This document shows positions 1 through 62,279 of a DNA stretch of 64,000 nt, in pieces. The stretch lies in the NCBI GenBank assembly GCA_027704905.1, contig CM051015.1:15496692-15560691 (forward strand), in the 5' to 3' direction. Origin of the DNA: Muraenolepis orangiensis (Eukaryota > Chordata > Actinopteri > Gadiformes > Muraenolepididae). Made by a program: the position numbers and the translations under genes. Position 1 is the stretch's first letter; every line of letters starts with the position of its first letter. Under the pieces are notes generated by a model. It saw only the letters and a list, made by a program, of their open reading frames with translations. It had not been told where the DNA came from and searched no databases.

Positions 1-209
1 CAATCATCCCCTATTTTGTGAATTTATTTTATATTTAGATTAAGAAACATACAATCAGATAATCAAATACAATCAAACATTTTTAATTACAACAGAATAG
101 AATAGACTGCAGGCCTAGAGATCAAAGATGAAGTGGTACATACTTTATATAGAGTTTTGAAATATATTTTTCTGATTATTTTCTGATTTAGAAATTGTTG
201 ACAAATATA

Positions 210-259
<50 letters not shown>

Positions 260-372
260 GTGTTTTTTTAACACTCAACAGTGAGCACAGCATGGTGGTG
301 CATTGCTCCCATCGCAGTGTGGATAACATGAACATTATTATATGGTTTACTAAAGGGAACATACCTCACTAC
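1..372. other. AT-rich intergenic DNA with an (AT)n tract
   Basis: No gene is visible. The stretch is AT-rich and includes a perfect TA dinucleotide run at about 218-255. It ends where the 27-nt minisatellite starts. Confidence 0.7.
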
Positions 373-1540
373 TCTGTGTGTGAATCTAGTGAGGGTGCTG
401 GTGTTAAGTGTGAATCGAGTGAGGGTGGTGTTAAATGTGAATCTAGTGAGGGTTAAGTGTGAATCTAGTGAGGGTGGTGTTAAGTGTGAATCTAGTGAGG
501 GTGGTGTTAAGTGTGAATCTAGTGAGGGTGGTGTTAAGCGTGAATCTAGTGAGGGTGGTGTTAAGTGTGAATCTAGTGAGGGTGGTGTTAGGCGTGAATC
601 TAGTGAGGGTGGTGTTAAGTGTGAATCTAGTGAGGGTGGTGTTAAGTGTGAATCTAGTGAGGGTGGTGTTAATTGTGAATCTAGTGAGGGTGGTGTTAAG
701 CGTGAATCTAGTGAGGGTGGTGTTAAGTGTGAATCTAGTGAGGGTGGTGTTAAGTGTGAATCTAGTGAGGGTGGTGTTAAGTGTGAATCTAGTGTAGGGT
801 GGTGTTAAATGTGAATCTAGTGAGGGTGGTGTTAAGTGTGAATCTAGTGAGGGTGGTGTTAAGTGTGAATCGAGTGAGGGTGGTGTTAAGTGTGAATCTA
901 GTGAGGGTGGTGTTAAGTGTGAATCTAGTGTAGGGTGGTGTTAAATGTGAATCTAGTGAGGGTGGTGTTAAGTGTGAATCTAGTGAGGGTGGTGTTAAGT
1001 GTGAATCTAGTGAGGGTTGTGTTAAGTGTGAATCTAGTGAGGGTGGTGTTAAGCGTGAATCTAGTGAGGGTGGTGTTAAGTGTGAATCTAGTGAGGGTGG
1101 TGTTAGGCGTGAATCTAGTGAGGGTGGTGCTAAGTGTGACTCTAGTGAGGGTGGTGTTAAGTGTGAATCTAGTGAGGGTGGTGTTAATTGTGAATCTAGT
1201 GAGGGTGGTGTTAATTGTGAATCTAGTGAGGGTGGTGTTAAGTGTGAATCGAGTGAGGGTGGTGTAAAGTGTGAATCTAGTGGGGGTGGTGTTAGGTGTG
1301 AATCGAGTGAGGGTGGTGCTAAGTGTGAATCGAGTGAGGGTGGTGTTAAGTGTGAATCTAGTGAGGGTGGTGCTAAGTGTGAATCTAGTGGGGGTGGTGT
1401 TAGGTGTGAATTGAGTGAGGGTGGTGCTAAGTGTGAATTGAGTGAGGGTAGTGCTAAGTGTGAATCTAGTGAGGGTGGTGTTAGGTGTGAATCTAGTGAA
1501 GGTGGTGTTAGGTGTGAATCTAGTGAGGGTGGTTGTTAAG
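373..1540 (+). repeat. 27-nt minisatellite, about 43 copies
   Basis: The 27-nt unit contains GTGAATCTAGTGAGGGTGG and is repeated head to tail with point variants (AAGCG, AGGCG, AATTG) and occasional 1-base indels. Because 27 is a multiple of three, two frames stay open over long runs and read as nonapeptide repeats. No start context, splice signal or composition shift supports coding. It lies about 1.4 kb upstream of LYPD1. Confidence 0.95.
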
Positions 1541-1662
1541 TATGAAGGGTTAGGGTTAGTCGTCCAGGTTAAGCTTATGGTTAGCGTAAGGGTGTTAGGG
1601 TTAGGGTAAATTGTCCAGGTTAGGGTTAGGGTTAGGTTGGGTTGGGTTGGGTTGGGTTAGCC
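1541..1662 (+). repeat. Degenerate telomere-like (TTAGGG/TTGGG) block
   Basis: Interrupted runs of GGGTTA and GGTTGGG adjoin the end of the 27-nt minisatellite. The units are mixed with GTCCAGGTTAAGC-type spacers, so this is a degenerate interstitial telomere-like repeat rather than a chromosome end. Confidence 0.75.
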
Positions 1663-2820
<1,158 letters not shown>

Positions 2821-2960
2821 GCCACCCAGTGCAGTGCGATGCTGAGCGCAGTGAGTGAAAGGCGCTCGGAACTCTTTTGATATAATGCGTCTGGTGGTCG
2901 ACTCGTCGGATCAGCGCCTCGTTTGATTTATTTTAAAGTAAATCACGCAGTAGACGAACA

Positions 2961-17292
<14,332 letters not shown>

Positions 17293-17995
17293 CACACCTC
17301 CTCCTCCTCCTACTTCTCCTCCTCTTCCTCCTCTTCCCCCTCCTCCTTCTTCCTCTGATGTTTATGTGAATAACCCCAGGGAAAGAAACAGGGGAAAGGT
17401 AGGAATGATGGCATGAATGTTATTTGGCTACGATTCTAAAGACTAAAAAAGGCACAGGCTGGATGTGTCAATTGTCCCTGAGATTTTCCTACCAGCAACA
17501 GAGAGTGTCCGAGGGTGTAAGACGGCGCCATGGGGGTTCGTGTATGGACAGATGGGCTAGGTGAAATGGTGGACACGTCATGGGAACCACATGGATTCTT
17601 GGGTGGGTCTACTGGATATCCCTCACAAACCCAGAGAGGATCTCAGGGGCTCTTGTCATTTGCAGTCCGACTCATGGAGACAATCACTATGAACCTGATC
17701 CTGTTGACCACTTGTTTTTTCTTTTTTTTGCAAATGGTAAAAGAGAAGTTAACCTCCTTCATGTGTTGGATGACCGACAACCATAATGGTGGACACCAAG
17801 GTTGAGACTTGTTCTAAAATATTGTACACAAATATTGTACGCCTATTGAAAAAATTCAATAGGCTGTGGTTTTTGCTTCATAGGATAAGACGTTTTTAAA
17901 CTCCCAATCTTCAAAATTAAATCTCTGAGGGGAAAAGTCCAGAGCTGGGATCTTCAGCGAGCATGAAGTTATATGTCAGACGAGTGTGAAATAAA
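17293..17995 (+). other. lypd1: LYPD1 3' UTR (putative)
   Basis: Runs from the TGA stop to the first good AATAAA on the + strand (17990-17995). It starts with a CTCCTC-rich segment. No other element is recognised. Confidence 0.6.
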
Positions 17996-18000
17996 GGTCT

Positions 18001-18005
<5 letters not shown>
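17990..18005. promoter_or_regulatory. Back-to-back poly(A) signals of LYPD1 (+) and GPR39 (-)
   Basis: The 16-bp near-palindrome AATAAAGGTCTTTATT holds AATAAA on the + strand (17990-17995) and AATAAA on the - strand (18005-18000). The minus signal overlaps the GPR39 stop codon (GAA TAA AG). If both are used, the two mRNAs overlap at their 3' ends by a few tens of bases. Confidence 0.7.
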
Positions 18006-40031
<22,026 letters not shown>

Positions 40032-40475
40032 GGCGGCAACCTGATCTTTTTTATTTTTTTTGGACTATTGATTTGGCTCAGTCTACCTTATCAGCTCCTG
40101 GAGGTGCAGCCTCTGTGATTAGGGGGCCGCGCTAAGCCCAGATCCTCAGGTATTTCAAGATAAAAAACTGATTTGATATTTGTCCAAAATGATCATTGAT
40201 CCTTGCAGTGGGTTCCCTCCCGAGGGTCTGGAAAACACAAATTCACCATAAATACATTATATCTGCTGTTCCTTCTCTAAATGAAAGGGAATGAAAGTTT
40301 GCTAGTTCAAAGAAAAAGTTAGTGGTCGGTTTAAAGTCCATGAGGGGTAAAGTCAGGTTCAACCTTTTAGAGCAGCGTTTAGCTGCTGGCATTTCAGAGC
40401 CGCGTCACCACTCTGCAAAAGCTCAACAGCACACTGATTTCCTTCCTCAGACGAGGGCAGGGCAGTTAAATATTA
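40032..40475 (-). promoter_or_regulatory. gpr39: GPR39 upstream region (putative promoter/5' UTR)
   Basis: Directly upstream of the GPR39 start, before the GA array. It contains GGGGGCCGCGCTAAGCCC near 40120. No TATA box or TSS can be placed with confidence. Confidence 0.35.
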
Positions 40476-40479
40476 AACT

Positions 40480-40783
40480 AGAGAGAGAGAGAGAGAAACT
40501 AAGAGCAAGAGAGAGACAGAGCGATAGAGAAACTGAGAGCGAGACAGAGAGACAGAGAGCGAGAGAGAGACCGAGAGAGACAGACAGCGAGAGAGAGACC
40601 GAGAGAGACAGACAGCGAGAGAGAGACAGAGAGAGACAGAGAGACAGAGAGAGACAAAGAGCGAGAGAGAGACAGAGAGCGAGAGAACGACAGAGAGACC
40701 AAGAGGGAGAGAGAGAGAGAGCGAGAGAGAGAGAGAGAGCGAGAGAGAGACAGATAGCGAGAGAGACAAAGCGAGAGAGACAA

Positions 40784-40853
<70 letters not shown>
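40480..40853. repeat. GA-rich array
   Basis: GAGAGA with regular GACAGAGAGCGA interruptions, ending in a pure (GA)n run (about 40787-40850). It lies 450-820 bp upstream of the GPR39 start. Confidence 0.96.
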
Positions 40854-40854
<1 letters not shown>

Positions 40855-41039
40855 GAGAACACAGGAGGGTGTCCAGGGTAAGGTCTGGCGCCTCCTGACA
40901 CAAATTCTTGCCTCACTTCACTGAACATATAATGGCCAACAGAGATAAGATGCAGCATTCCAGAATGTTCCAATAATAAACAAATCAACTGGGACCTTTT
41001 TAATGAGCAAATACAAAAATACCAAATAAATATAAAGAG

Positions 41040-41345
41040 AAAACCTAGATGTACATGTTAGCAATGGAATTACATTAAAAACATAACATAAACATCACAT
41101 AATCATAAACATGACATCAACAAAACTTCACATAAACATAAACATGACAAACATAACATAACCATAACATAAACAACACATAAACATAACATAAACATCA
41201 CATAATCATAAACATCACATAAACATCACATAAACATCACATAATCATAACATCACATAAACATAACCATAACATACACATAACCATAACCATAACATAC
41301 ACATAACCATAACCATAACATATACATCACATAAACGTCACATCA
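41040..41345 (+). repeat. ATAAACATCACATAATCATA array
   Basis: Imperfect units of 6-20 nt (ACATAAACATCACATAATCA, AACATAACCATAACATAC) in AT-rich intergenic DNA. Confidence 0.9.
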
Positions 41346-42795
41346 TGGTTTTGGAGATGTAAACTGCGGCAGGGAATGGGGAGTAAGCATTCGAATGTAC
41401 TTGTTACAAATGGCCAATACAAATATCTTGTATCTTGTACATAAACATAACACAAACAAACATAATAAACATCGCATGACACTTCATGAGTCAGAAAGGA
41501 AATGAAAGGAATTGAAAATAATAGTTATGGCAAAATACAGGTTGCTATGAAAAGTAGTGTAACAACATATTAAAACTTATAAACCAAAAAAGATTTTGTT
41601 CGGTAAGCCTATTTCTTAAGCTCTGTTTTTCCCAGAGAATAACGATAAGCATGAAGGGTTTTTGCTGTTCTGTTATTTATCCCATCAAAAATATATTAAA
41701 TTGATATTTCTTGATTCACAAACTGACAACACATTTGGAAGACATGTCTATGTTGTATATATATCTACACATATATAGGAAGATAGTTAACTTCAATCCA
41801 TGCAATAGTGTTTTTACACTCACCAACCTATCTTACTGATACGTTTTGTCAGCGCTTTCAGTTCACTTCCGCTCCTCTCCGAGATGTAAGCCACCATGCA
41901 GTGAGTCTCTCGTGAGGTGATTCAAACTGGTCCCACACTGCCAATTAAACCATTAGAATCTGCATGACCCCACATGGTGAGCCAGGTGCACACACTCTGG
42001 GATGTGAAAGACAGGGAAATCAGCATTGATTTGTGTAACATAATTACTTCAGCCTCTACCACTGACTCCCTTTCAGATCAGCCTGTTCCTCTCACTAACC
42101 GATAGCTTGATAATGCTGTTGATTTATGCGTCAACATCGCTTGGTTCCAATAGAAGCCATGATAATCTCAAGAAGCGGATGGAGATTTCCATGGCCCTCC
42201 TCCGCCCCTCTCTGAAAGGCTGAAACCTGCATGGTTCTCGTTGGCTTGGTGCGATGCGAAGAAGCCCTACCCCCCGCCCCCCCCCTCACCAGCAGCAGGC
42301 CTAAAGCCATGCAGGAAGTCATCTCAACCACTTCAGAGCAGTCACGCCACAGGATCAAATCTGGTCTCCGATTGGACAATTTCAATCATGTGAAAGGAGG
42401 ACGACAGACAGTGGGATTTATTTGTGTAGATTGGAACGTAGAAAAGGTGAGGGTTAGAAAATGATACGGTTGAAAGGGCTGTTTCTCACTAGCTACAGCC
42501 TCGGTAGACCATCATTGAGTATCAGTTGATGGTGGAGCCTCGGGCCAGGATCAATATTTCAATATCAATATAATAACGACCTCGTCACAGGGATTTGCTG
42601 AAACGCTTCTCTCTGCGGTCATACTAATAAATGAGCTTGAGAATGTAATTTAAAAAATAATTGGTGTAAATCATCAGAAGGGCAGAGAATTGACTTCTCT
42701 AATGAACAAAAAAAAGTGTAAATAGATAAAGTTGTGACTTACTAGAAAAACAAGGTATCCAAGATTTAGCAGCCCGTCTCCAGTCCATCTGCTGC
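41346..42795. other. Intergenic DNA between GPR39 and SLC35F5
   Basis: A short LINE tail (ATGTACTTGTTACAAATGGC) lies at 41393-41440. Otherwise no gene or array is recognised. Confidence 0.5.
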
Positions 42796-43441
42796 AGATT
42801 ACATTACATTACAGTCATGTAGCAGACGCTTTTATCCAAAGGTTTCAACAAAGGAAGGTAAGAGAAATCTCCAAGAATTGTACCAGTGCTCAGGTAGAAG
42901 TACAATAAGTTCAGGTAAAAGTACAGTAAGAGAAAGGTACAATACGTTGGCAAACAATATAGAACAATATCTGCCTATCTATAATATCTAATCTACTTAG
43001 ATAATCAACATAGCGCTACGAGGAAAGATCCGGGAAGTGTGTCCTGAAGAGATGGGTTTTCAGCCTGTGGCGGAAGATGGGCAATGACTGCAGTCCTGAC
43101 ATCCGTGGGGAGTTTGTTCCACCAAATTGGGGCCAGGACGGAGAAGAGCCGTGACCGCGTAGATCGGCCACAAGGGCCCCTAAGCGAGGGGGCAAGCAGA
43201 CGGCCAGAAGAAGCAGAGCGAAGTGGACGGGTGGGGATGTAGGGCTTGACCATTACCTGGAGGTAGGATGGAGTGGTTCCTTTTACGGCCTTGTAGGCTA
43301 GCACCAAGGTCTTGAACTGGATGGATCAGCTACAGGTAGCCAGTGTAGAGACAGAAGGAGGGTAGATGTGTGGGAGAACTTGGGTCGGATGAACACCAGG
43401 CGAGCTGCAGCTTTCTGAATGATCAGATGTCTTTTGAACTA
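42796..43441 (-). mobile_element. L2-like LINE 3' end
   Basis: The left edge is the reversed tail ATTACATTACATTACAGTCA and GCAGACGCTTTTATCCAAAG. The minus strand encodes MVLAYKAVKGTTPSYLQVMV, RPLRSASSGRLLAPSLRGP and FSVLAPIWWNKLPTDVR, the C-terminal end of the same ORF as at 61,598-61,830. Only the last 650 bp is retained. Confidence 0.85.
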
Positions 43442-45723
43442 CTTCTGTAAAGCATTCAGTGGTCCGATGGTGGGACCCACATTTAGACTGGCCCCAGTCT
43501 TAACAGTATGTTGTTGTGTTATCCAGGCATGCTTTCTAACTTCTAAAACCATGTGATTAAAACTCCACATTAAGTGAACATACAAGGACATTAAATAGTA
43601 GTCCTTAATACATGTAAATAAGATACAAAATAATACAACCATGAATAGAGAATGAAAGGAGCCATTATCCTTAAGATCAAAGGTCTGACATCCCAGTACC
43701 TTCCATAGCTGACTTTATATCTTATATTCAGAAATGGGAAAAGAAGAGAGAAGCCATTGATAGATATCAAAAAGCATTATTTTTTTAATATTGCCATTTA
43801 AGTAGGAAAACAGCTCGTTTTGAAAAGAAAGGTCAATAGAATGTGAGATCCCATCTGAAGCTCTTCCATCCTGGAAACGGATACATCCATAATGACAAAA
43901 TAGAAATGTGGAAACAACATCAATCAAACAGTACCTGAGAAAGTAAAAGTATTTTTCAAATCATACATCTGATTTAAAAAGTAATAACAAAATGTGTTGA
44001 TATTCAGGTTACATTTTCATAAGTGAATTATCAGCGATTTGTCATTGTTGTTCCTTGGTCTTGTGAAAGATGTCGCCTTTGACTGAGAAAAAAAACAAAC
44101 ATTCAATAAAAACCAATGAAAGGCAGTTGGCTATAGGGTTTAAAGTGGTCACTTTCAGATGCTCTTACTTTGAATTCTCACTGGTGGTACAGAGCGCTCT
44201 TACTTTGAGTTTACACTAGCGGCATCACTTCCTCCTGCCTGACGACAGTCATAAAATGTCCTCCAAGTGCTATGAAAACAACCCATAAACGTGTGAACAG
44301 TTTGAACAGGAATAGTAGCATAACAATGACAACTTAGTGGTGTTGTTTTCTGAGGTTAAGACATTAAGGCTAATCAAAGAAAGTACAAATAAAAGATTCT
44401 TTGAAAATGAGAAAAAAAATGATATATAATCAATAATATATATTTAGAACAACCCCCATAATAAGCCATTTTTTCAATAATCGCAGATGCAAGGAAATAA
44501 AAATCTATTCTTTATTCTCTGATTGTGAAACGCTAAGTGCCAACCGTTTTCACAAAGGACATGAAATAGAAACCATTAGGAAAAAGTGTCAGAGCACACA
44601 TCATTAGTGGTCATCAGACATCCAGAAAGCGCTCACGTTAAACAATATAATTATTTCACTGATCACAGCTTCACTTCATTTTCCGGCTGAAGAATAGCAC
44701 GCAGGAGGGCATTTCAAATCTATTCTGGATATAGTGTCTTTCTTTCACCATACAAATACCTGTGTTTTGTATTGGCTGTAGTGTGTTATACCTGGCCATA
44801 CGACCCAAGTATTTGCGCCAACTGATCAGGCATTACCCCAAGATTTAAAAACAAAACTAATATTTGACCGTTTTCTTCTGACACATCATCTTGAGGTTGG
44901 ATTAAAACCAGTACACCACTGTCACTCCATCAGTTTCTATATACGCCTTTTTACCTTCTCAGCTGGGAACCAAATCACATGAAATTCCTTCAACATAAAC
45001 CAACAGTGAGCACCAGAGGACGAATCAGTGGAGGAAAGTGACATGTTATGAAAGGAAAGACCATATTTGGAACCAATCAAATAGAAAACTGCAGGCATTG
45101 AAAATGAGTTGACCAGTGACCAGGCCACAGGAACAGGTTGACTTACTCAAATGAATGTCAAAAATATTACAATGAATATATCACAATTGTTACATTTGTG
45201 TTCTTCATCTGTAACTACCTTAGCAATACAAAATGTTGGGGAAAAGTAAACAATCAAAATATCCCTCTTCTTCAATTTTCTTCAAGTGTATACGTTTAAT
45301 ACATTAAACTGACATGGATATAAAACGGAACCAGACGGCTCCATTGGCCAATGAGCAACTGGGAACAGCCAGACTTCTTGACCAATCAGAGACCTTCTTC
45401 AACCTTCAACCCCACGAGGAGACAGTGTCTCATTTGCTCTCAGGGTCAGAGAGGAGAAGTGAAAACTCCACCCACAGTTTAGTGTCATCGTCGGTGGGAA
45501 CCTGTACCCAGACACTTGGTCACATGACCAGTAATGGAAACCAGTACCAGGAGCTGTAGGTTTGTTGCTGTATGTATCTTTCAAAAACAGGCCCCAAAAC
45601 CAAAAAGCACGACAAACCAACGACGGTCCATCATATAAAAATAAAAAGATGTGTGTAAAGATGGAGGTATCCGAACACTGTAGAAAATAAATAAAGGCAC
45701 TATGCTCCTTCAATGTCTCTGTT
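43442..45723. other. Intergenic DNA or long alternative 3' UTR of SLC35F5
   Basis: AT-rich, free of tandem arrays and of recognisable transposons, which is unusual for this window. A minus-strand AATAAA lies at about 44516. It could be the 3' UTR of a transcript using the alternative terminal exon at 45724-45769. Confidence 0.35.
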
Positions 45724-45769
45724 TCACAATTCCACGATTGTCTTCTTATCAAGCTCCCAGTTCACCAAC
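45724..45769 (-). CDS. slc35f5: Candidate alternative terminal exon of SLC35F5
   Basis: A strong minus-strand acceptor (GCTTGTTCTTCCTCTCCAAAG) precedes G TTG GTG AAC TGG ..., which reads LVNWELDKKTIVEL and then TGA. The phase fits the exon-14 donor (AG + G = Arg), so exon 14 could splice either to 46746 (LPEDSEQCESL... ending) or here. The peptide is not known to me. It may instead be chance or belong to another gene. Confidence 0.4.
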
Positions 45770-45917
45770 CTTTGGAGAGGAAGAACAAGCCAAACAAAAC
45801 CAGTCAGGTAGGAAACTAAACAGGTAAAGAGGGTTAAAGCTGAACTGCTGAACACAAATACAAATGGAGCATAAAGACACAAGCAAAGGTTTCCCCCTGT
45901 TAGAGGTCATTAGAGCA

Positions 45918-46300
45918 GATCAACTCAACACTCGGTTCAGATCCACTCAACGCTCGGTTCAGACCCACTCAGCGCTCGGTTCAGATCCACTCAACGCTCG
46001 GTTCAGACCCACTCAACGCTCGGTTCAGACCCACTCAACGCTCGGTTCAGACCCACTCGACGCTCGGTTCAGACCCACTCAACCCTCGGTTCAGACCCAC
46101 TCAACGCTCGGTTCAGACCCACTCAACGCTCGGTTCAGACCCACTCAACGCTCGGTTCAGACCCACTCAACCCTCGGTTCAGACCCACTCAACCCTCGGT
46201 TCAGACCCACTCAACCCTCGGTTCAGACCCACTCAACCCTCGGTTCAGACCCACTCAACACTCGGTTCAGACCCACTCAAGTCGGTTCAGATCCACGCCA
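45918..46300 (+). repeat. 22-nt minisatellite, about 17 copies
   Basis: The unit is CTCGGTTCAGACCCACTCAACG with AACC and AACA variants. The 22-nt period makes the 165-aa frame cycle through all three phases, an artefact. Confidence 0.95.
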
Positions 46301-46319
46301 CACTTTTGTACGATCACAT

Positions 46320-46500
46320 AGTGATTTGTTTATAGTGTATAGTATAGTACATAGGATATAGTGATGTGTATAGGACATATTGTTGTATATACTATAGAAC
46401 ATAGGATATAGTGTTGTTTATAGTATAGTATATAGTGTTGTTTATAGTATAAAGTACATAGGATATAGTGTTGTATATAGTAGTGCATACTGTGAACTGG
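46320..46500 (+). repeat. Degenerate ATAGGATATAGTGTTGT repeat
   Basis: Irregular units built on GTACATAGGATATAGTGTTG and TATAGTATAGTA, about 180 bp, just beyond the SLC35F5 poly(A) signal. Confidence 0.7.
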
Positions 46501-46558
46501 ACACACTGAACTAGACGTACTGAAGGCTCCAGGGAGGAACGGTCTGACTAGAAAAGCC

Positions 46559-46564
46559 TTTATT
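46559..46564 (-). terminator. slc35f5: SLC35F5 poly(A) signal (AATAAA)
   Basis: TTTATT on the + strand is AATAAA on the minus strand, 95 bases after the TGA stop, at a normal distance for a short 3' UTR. Confidence 0.6.
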
Positions 46565-46658
46565 TCCCTTTTACTCCCCCGCTCTTCAACATACACACCC
46601 ATTCACAGTGAGTACATACCGATAGTGAGTTGAAACCAATGGTGCATGTTGTGATTGG

Positions 46659-58901
<12,243 letters not shown>

Positions 58902-58937
58902 TATACGAACACCTGTAATTTTGTGTCCCTCGAACTG

Positions 58938-59195
58938 CTGGGAAAATCGGAATAAACAATTAAAAATTTAAAAAATGGATTCCGTGCGGGTCCGTGTGTT
59001 TTAGGAGAGGTCGGAGGTGGTATGTTCATTACTATCCAGTGAGGGCTCTGTTAGTTATGTGTTCATCTGTTAACTTCATACCCCTGCTCACTACCTGCTG
59101 TATTTATATCTATCTACAACTGTTGATATAGTCTCTTTCACCCGCCAAAGCTGCATTTTACTGTTCCAAAATTGAAAGCGCAGCATCTAACTCTA
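58938..59195. other. Upstream region of SLC35F5
   Basis: AT-rich, with CATACCCCTGCTCACTACCT at about 59080, a phrase also found at 62098 and 63690 next to LINE ends. No clear promoter element. Confidence 0.4.
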
Positions 59196-62095
59196 AATAA
59201 CTATTTAACCTCATAAACCTAATAAACTTTTTCCTCCTCCATCCCCCACCCCACCCCACCTCCCTGCTCCCGGACGATTTCGCCAACTTCTTTGACAAGA
59301 ATGTCCCTGACCCCCCCGTCTGATGATCAACTGCCTAGGTCTTCCCCCCACCCTCCCACATCCCTCCCTTACCCATTTCTCTCCCCTCTCCACAGATGAT
59401 GTTCTTCACCTCATCACATTCAGCCGCCCTACCACATGCTCTCTGGATCCAGTCCCCTCCCCTCTGCTTCTACTGCGCCTGAACTCCTGCCCTTCCTAAC
59501 ACACATCATCAACGCATGTCTGACGTCTGGATGCTTTCCCGCTGCTTTCAAGACTGCCAGAGTCACCCCCTCCTGAAGAAACCAACACTTGACCCGGCCC
59601 TCTGAACTCAAGAACTACAGTCCTGTATCCCTTTTGCCCTTCTTATCAAAAACTCTTGAACGTGGTGTCTTTAACCAATTGTCTTTGTACCTCCGGTACT
59701 GGTTTTAAGGCGGGTCACTCGACAGAAACTGCCCTTCTGGCAGTGCTCCATGTTGCTACAGTGAATTCTCTCTCATCGGTCCTGATACTCCTGGACCTGT
59801 CTGCAGCATTCAACACTGTGAACAACCAGATTCTCAAGATTCAAGATTCAAGATTCAAGATAACTTTATTTATCCCGAGGGAAATTAAGGTGCAACAGTT
59901 GAAACACAAAAATATACTAATACCTAAAAGCTCAAAACTAAATAACAACAACTAACTAAACAAAACTAGTATAAACAAAATATAACTAAATTAACTCTAA
60001 ATGAAATCTAAATGTATTGATAGATGAATAGATGAATTGCACAATTTACAGTATTATTACAGTAATACGTAGGTATATACAATACACAACAATACGTATA
60101 GTGCAAATTGGCAGTAATAAAATATTAATAAATAACTCCGATGAATACTGAAAAAGTGTGAGATGTGAAAAGTCAAAAGTGAAATTGAATTTACAGTGCA
60201 AAATTACAGTGAAAGGATTTACAGTGCGTTGACCAAAAAAATAATAATAACAGTGCATTGGCCTCAGGTCACTGAGTCTCCACTGTCCCTCTCACGACCC
60301 GAGGTAGATGAATTATAGAGACTGATGGCCACAGGAAGAAAGGACTTCCTATGGCGTTCTGTGGTACACCTGGGTGGAATGAGTCTGTTGCTGAAGTTGC
60401 TTCTGTATGAGGTCAGCGGGTGGGAGGGTGGGAGTTGTTTTTTTTCAAGGATACTATGCAGCTTGCGCAGCATCCTCCTCTCAGACACCACCAACAAGGA
60501 GTCCAGCGCCAGCCTTCCTGACAATCCTGCTGATCTTGTTGGCGTCTGCTGACCTCAACCTGCTTCCCCAGCACACGACACCGGAGAAGATGGCACTGGC
60601 TACCACCGACTGGTAGAACATCTTTAGCATTGTGTTACAAACGTTGAAGGACCGGAGCCTCCGCAGGAAGTAGAGACGGCTCTGGCCCTTCTTGTACACA
60701 GCCTCAGAGTTCTTGGCCCAGACCAGTTTGTTGTCCAGGTGAACTCCCAGGTATTTCTATTCCTGAACAACTTCTGCGGACACACCCTTGATGGAAATGG
60801 GTGTGGGGGTAGATTTCCTCCTGCGGAAGTCCACCACCATCTCCTTTGTCTTGTCTGTGTTGAGCTGCACCCTTGACCCTCCTCTCCACCCTTGAGTGGA
60901 TGTGTGTCTCGGGCTCTGCTATCTCCTTGTTTGCATCCTACCTGACGGGTCGCTCCTACCAGGTGGCACTGGGAGGGTCTGTGTCAGAACCACGCAGACT
61001 GACTACTAGGGTTTCAGAAGGATCGGTCCTGGGTCCTCTTCTCTTCTCTCTCTACACAACGTCCCTTGGTCTTGTTATCCACTCCCATGACTTATCCTAC
61101 CACTGCTATGCTGATGACACCCAACTGGTCTTGTCGTTTCCCCCCTCGGACACACAACCTGGAAAAGACCGAGCTAGTGTTCTTCCCAGCAAAGGGCTGT
61201 CCACACTGAGACCTGGCTGTCACCATTGATGATGCTGTGGTGAAACCTACTCGGACCGCAAGGAATCTGGGTGTGACCCTGGACAACCAACTGTCGTTCT
61301 CGGCCAACAAGGTATCGGTGACATGCTCCTGCAGATTCCTTCTCTACAACATCAGGAGGATTCAGCCTTTTCTCACTGAAAAGGCTGTGCAGGTGCTCAT
61401 CCAGGCCCGTCATCTCCCAGCTGGACTACTGCAACTCCCTCCTTGCTGGCACCCCGACGTCTGCCATCAGGCCCCTGGAGCTCATTCAGAAAGCTGCAGC
61501 TCGCCTGGTGTTCCTCTGACCCAAGTTCTCCCACACATCTACCCTTCTTCGGTCTCTACACTGGCTACCTGTAGCTGCTTGCATCCAGTTCAAGACCTTG
61601 GTGCTAGCCTACAAGGCAGTAAAAGGAACAGCTCCATCCTACCTCCAGGCAATGGTCAAGCCCTACTTCCGCGTCCGTCCACTTCGCTCTGCTTCTTCAG
61701 GCAGTCTGCTTGCCCCCTCGCTTAGGGGCCCTTGTGGCCGATCTACGTGGTCACGGCTCTTCTCCGTCCTGGCCCCAATTTGGTGGAACAAACTCCCCAC
61801 GGATGTCAGGACTGCAGAGTCATTGCCATTCTCTTCAGGACACACTACCCGGATCCTTCCCCGTAGCGCATCCTCTTATCACTTTTACTAGTGTCTTACT
61901 GAGCAGATTTTCTAAGTAGATTGTTAGGTAGATATTGTTCTATATATTGTTCTATATTGTTTGTACTTTTACCTTACTGTACTTTTACCTGAACTTATTG
62001 TCATTTTACCTACTTACACTGGTTCAGTTCTTCAGTCGCTTTGGATAAATGCGTCTTAATAGCGTCTAAATGACTGTCATGTAATGTAATATAAC
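59196..62095 (+). mobile_element. L2-like LINE copy, split by a nested LINE
   Basis: Left part 59196-59827 encodes degraded FADDFANFFD-type, FKAGHSTETALLAVLHVA and LILLDLSAAFNTVN sequence. Right part, about 60886-62095, resumes with [44 protein letters not shown], then MVLAYKAVKGTAPSYLQAMV and WWNKLPTDVR, ending CTTTGGATAAATGCGTC and TGTAATGTAATATAA. Stops, frameshifts and a deletion near 61158 make it non-functional. Confidence 0.85.
59828..60885 (-). mobile_element. Nested LINE (Rex1/L2-like C-terminus), 5'-truncated
   Basis: The tail is AAGATTCAAGATAACTTTAT with TTATCCCGAGGGAAATTAAG at 59828-59890. The minus strand at 60699-60484 encodes KGQSRLYFLRRLRSFNVCNT, MLKMFYQSVVASAIFSGVVC, WGSRLRSADANKISRIVRKA, then frameshifts to RMLRKLHSILEKKQLPPSHP. 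It interrupts the surrounding L2-like copy after AACCAGATTCTC. Confidence 0.8.
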
Positions 62096-62135
62096 TGCAT
62101 ACCCCTGCTCACTACCTGTTGATACTAGTATACTA

Positions 62136-62279
<144 letters not shown>

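Noticed and set aside
380..1267. Open frames of 110-142 aa with nonapeptide repeats (VKCESSEGG)
   Set aside because: They are produced by the 27-nt minisatellite, which stays open in two frames; no splice signals, start context or homology.
1541..1662. A chromosome end
   Set aside because: Telomere-like hexamers are degenerate and flanked by unique DNA and a gene; interstitial.
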